A stretch of DNA of 64,000 nucleotides from an uncultured Nitrospirales bacterium. GTDB taxonomy: Bacteria > Nitrospirota > Nitrospiria > Nitrospirales > UBA8639. Shown here in pieces: positions 63,506-64,000 of the stretch (the first letter of the stretch is position 1; each line of letters starts with the position of its first letter). The notes beneath the pieces were generated by a model. That model searched no databases, was not told the DNA's origin, and saw nothing but the letters and a program-made list of their open reading frames with translations. The stretch lies in NCBI GenBank assembly GCA_951812745.1, contig OX638327.1, forward strand, positions 1,291,914 to 1,355,913, given 5' to 3'. The translations under genes were made by a program, and so were the position numbers.

Positions 63506-63674
63506 CAAAACCGCGTCCGTTCGTCCGCCAAACACCATGATTTTTTTCGATCGTTGTCCATGGCATTTACTATGAAAGCACTGGTATGTTTTGTCAAGAA
63601 TTCACGTGACGAGGACTCGTCCTCGTCATCACACCATTGCCCATGGACTCACGCCTGAACCGTCGCCATCACCC

Positions 63675-64000
63675 ATGGACCAATTCGGACCGGGTTTAGC
63701 CGTTCTGCTCGGCATCTTGGAGGGACTCACGGAGTACCTCCCCATCTCGTCGACCGGCCATCTCATTCTTGTCGGGTACTGGTTGGGATTGACGGGTCCC
63801 GTGGCGGTCAGCGTCGAAATCTGTATCCAGTTGGGGGCCGTGTTGGCCGTAGTGGCCTACGAACGCACCAAAATCCTTTTCTTGCTGAGTCATGCCAACC
63901 AGGAACGGCACAGCTTACGACGCCACCTGCGCACCTCCGCCTCTTCCTGGGGCGAGTCGATCAGAACTTCCGCCGGCACCCATCACCATCTCTGGTTTCT
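63675..64000 (+). CDS. uppP: Undecaprenyl-diphosphatase (partial, 5' end)
   Basis: The window ends inside the gene. The visible 108 codons start [20 protein letters not shown] and contain [20 protein letters not shown], the first catalytic block of UppP/BacA. UppP recycles undecaprenyl pyrophosphate for cell-wall synthesis in the inner membrane. About 60 hydrophilic residues with [16 protein letters not shown] follow, unlike the compact second helix region of most UppP, so an insert may be present. Confidence 0.88.
   Translation, partial: MDQFGPGLAVLLGILEGLTEYLPISSTGHLILVGYWLGLTGPVAVSVEICIQLGAVLAVVAYERTKILFLLSHANQERHSLRRHLRTSASSWGESIRTSAGTHHHLWF

Overview
The window is a GC-rich chromosomal segment whose gene content fits a nitrite-oxidiser-like member of the Nitrospirota (Nitrospira-type). 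The main reason is a cyanase gene linked to a Tat-exported NrtA-like binding protein, a permease and an ATPase. A Gram-negative envelope is shown by Lnt, LolCD, two beta-barrel proteins and an RND pump. The taxonomic call is inference from gene content; no marker RNA is present.

Layout. 1-14956 is an accessory segment. It holds a polyketide synthase 5' stub joined to a headless sulfotransferase, an MpaB-type oxygenase, two related sulfotransferases, a cytochrome P450, relics of a second cysD and a second mpaB, an RND adaptor and pump, a DUF1499 protein, and cysD plus cysNC. The last pair makes PAPS, the usual sulfotransferase donor, so oxidation, sulfation and export may belong together. 15113-20924 is housekeeping: tmk-holB on the minus strand, then a DUF502 protein, glmU and a PPK2 kinase. 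21216-25180 encodes trehalose/alpha-glucan sugar-phosphate metabolism as two overlapping ORFs that resemble a split mycobacterial OtsB1. 25231-26025 is a receiver protein with a Rossmann domain inserted inside the receiver fold. polA, a Cache-domain autotransporter, xthA and a catalytically altered nicotinamidase homologue follow.

33934-39032 is a minus-strand operon trmFO-xerC-hslV-hslU-argB. 39217-45501 is repeat- and toxin-antitoxin-rich: an orphan HicB, a VapBC/FitAB module flanked by two 212-213 bp highly structured repeats, a PLP decarboxylase, an aldehyde dehydrogenase, a PIN-domain pseudogene, a DUF2294 protein and a MITE. 45549-49205 is the cyanate uptake and hydrolysis operon. 49395-52759 holds a frameshifted exported protein, a TPR protein, a second MITE and a tandem-domain ThyX homologue. 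53052-64000 carries an NSS transporter, lnt, prfB (with programmed frameshift), a third MITE, lysS, lolC, lolD, a HigBA-like pair, a beta-barrel protein, a coiled-coil lipoprotein and the 5' end of uppP.

Three MITE copies (about 245-285 bp, terminal inverted repeats around TGTTCAGTCATTCGTTGACA) and several decayed relics are scattered through intergenic gaps. So are palindromes of the CGGATTA/TAATCCG type and the CCCTCTCCC/GGGAGAGGG type. I saw no rRNA, tRNA or CRISPR array. Positions 1-229 hold nothing I can assign.
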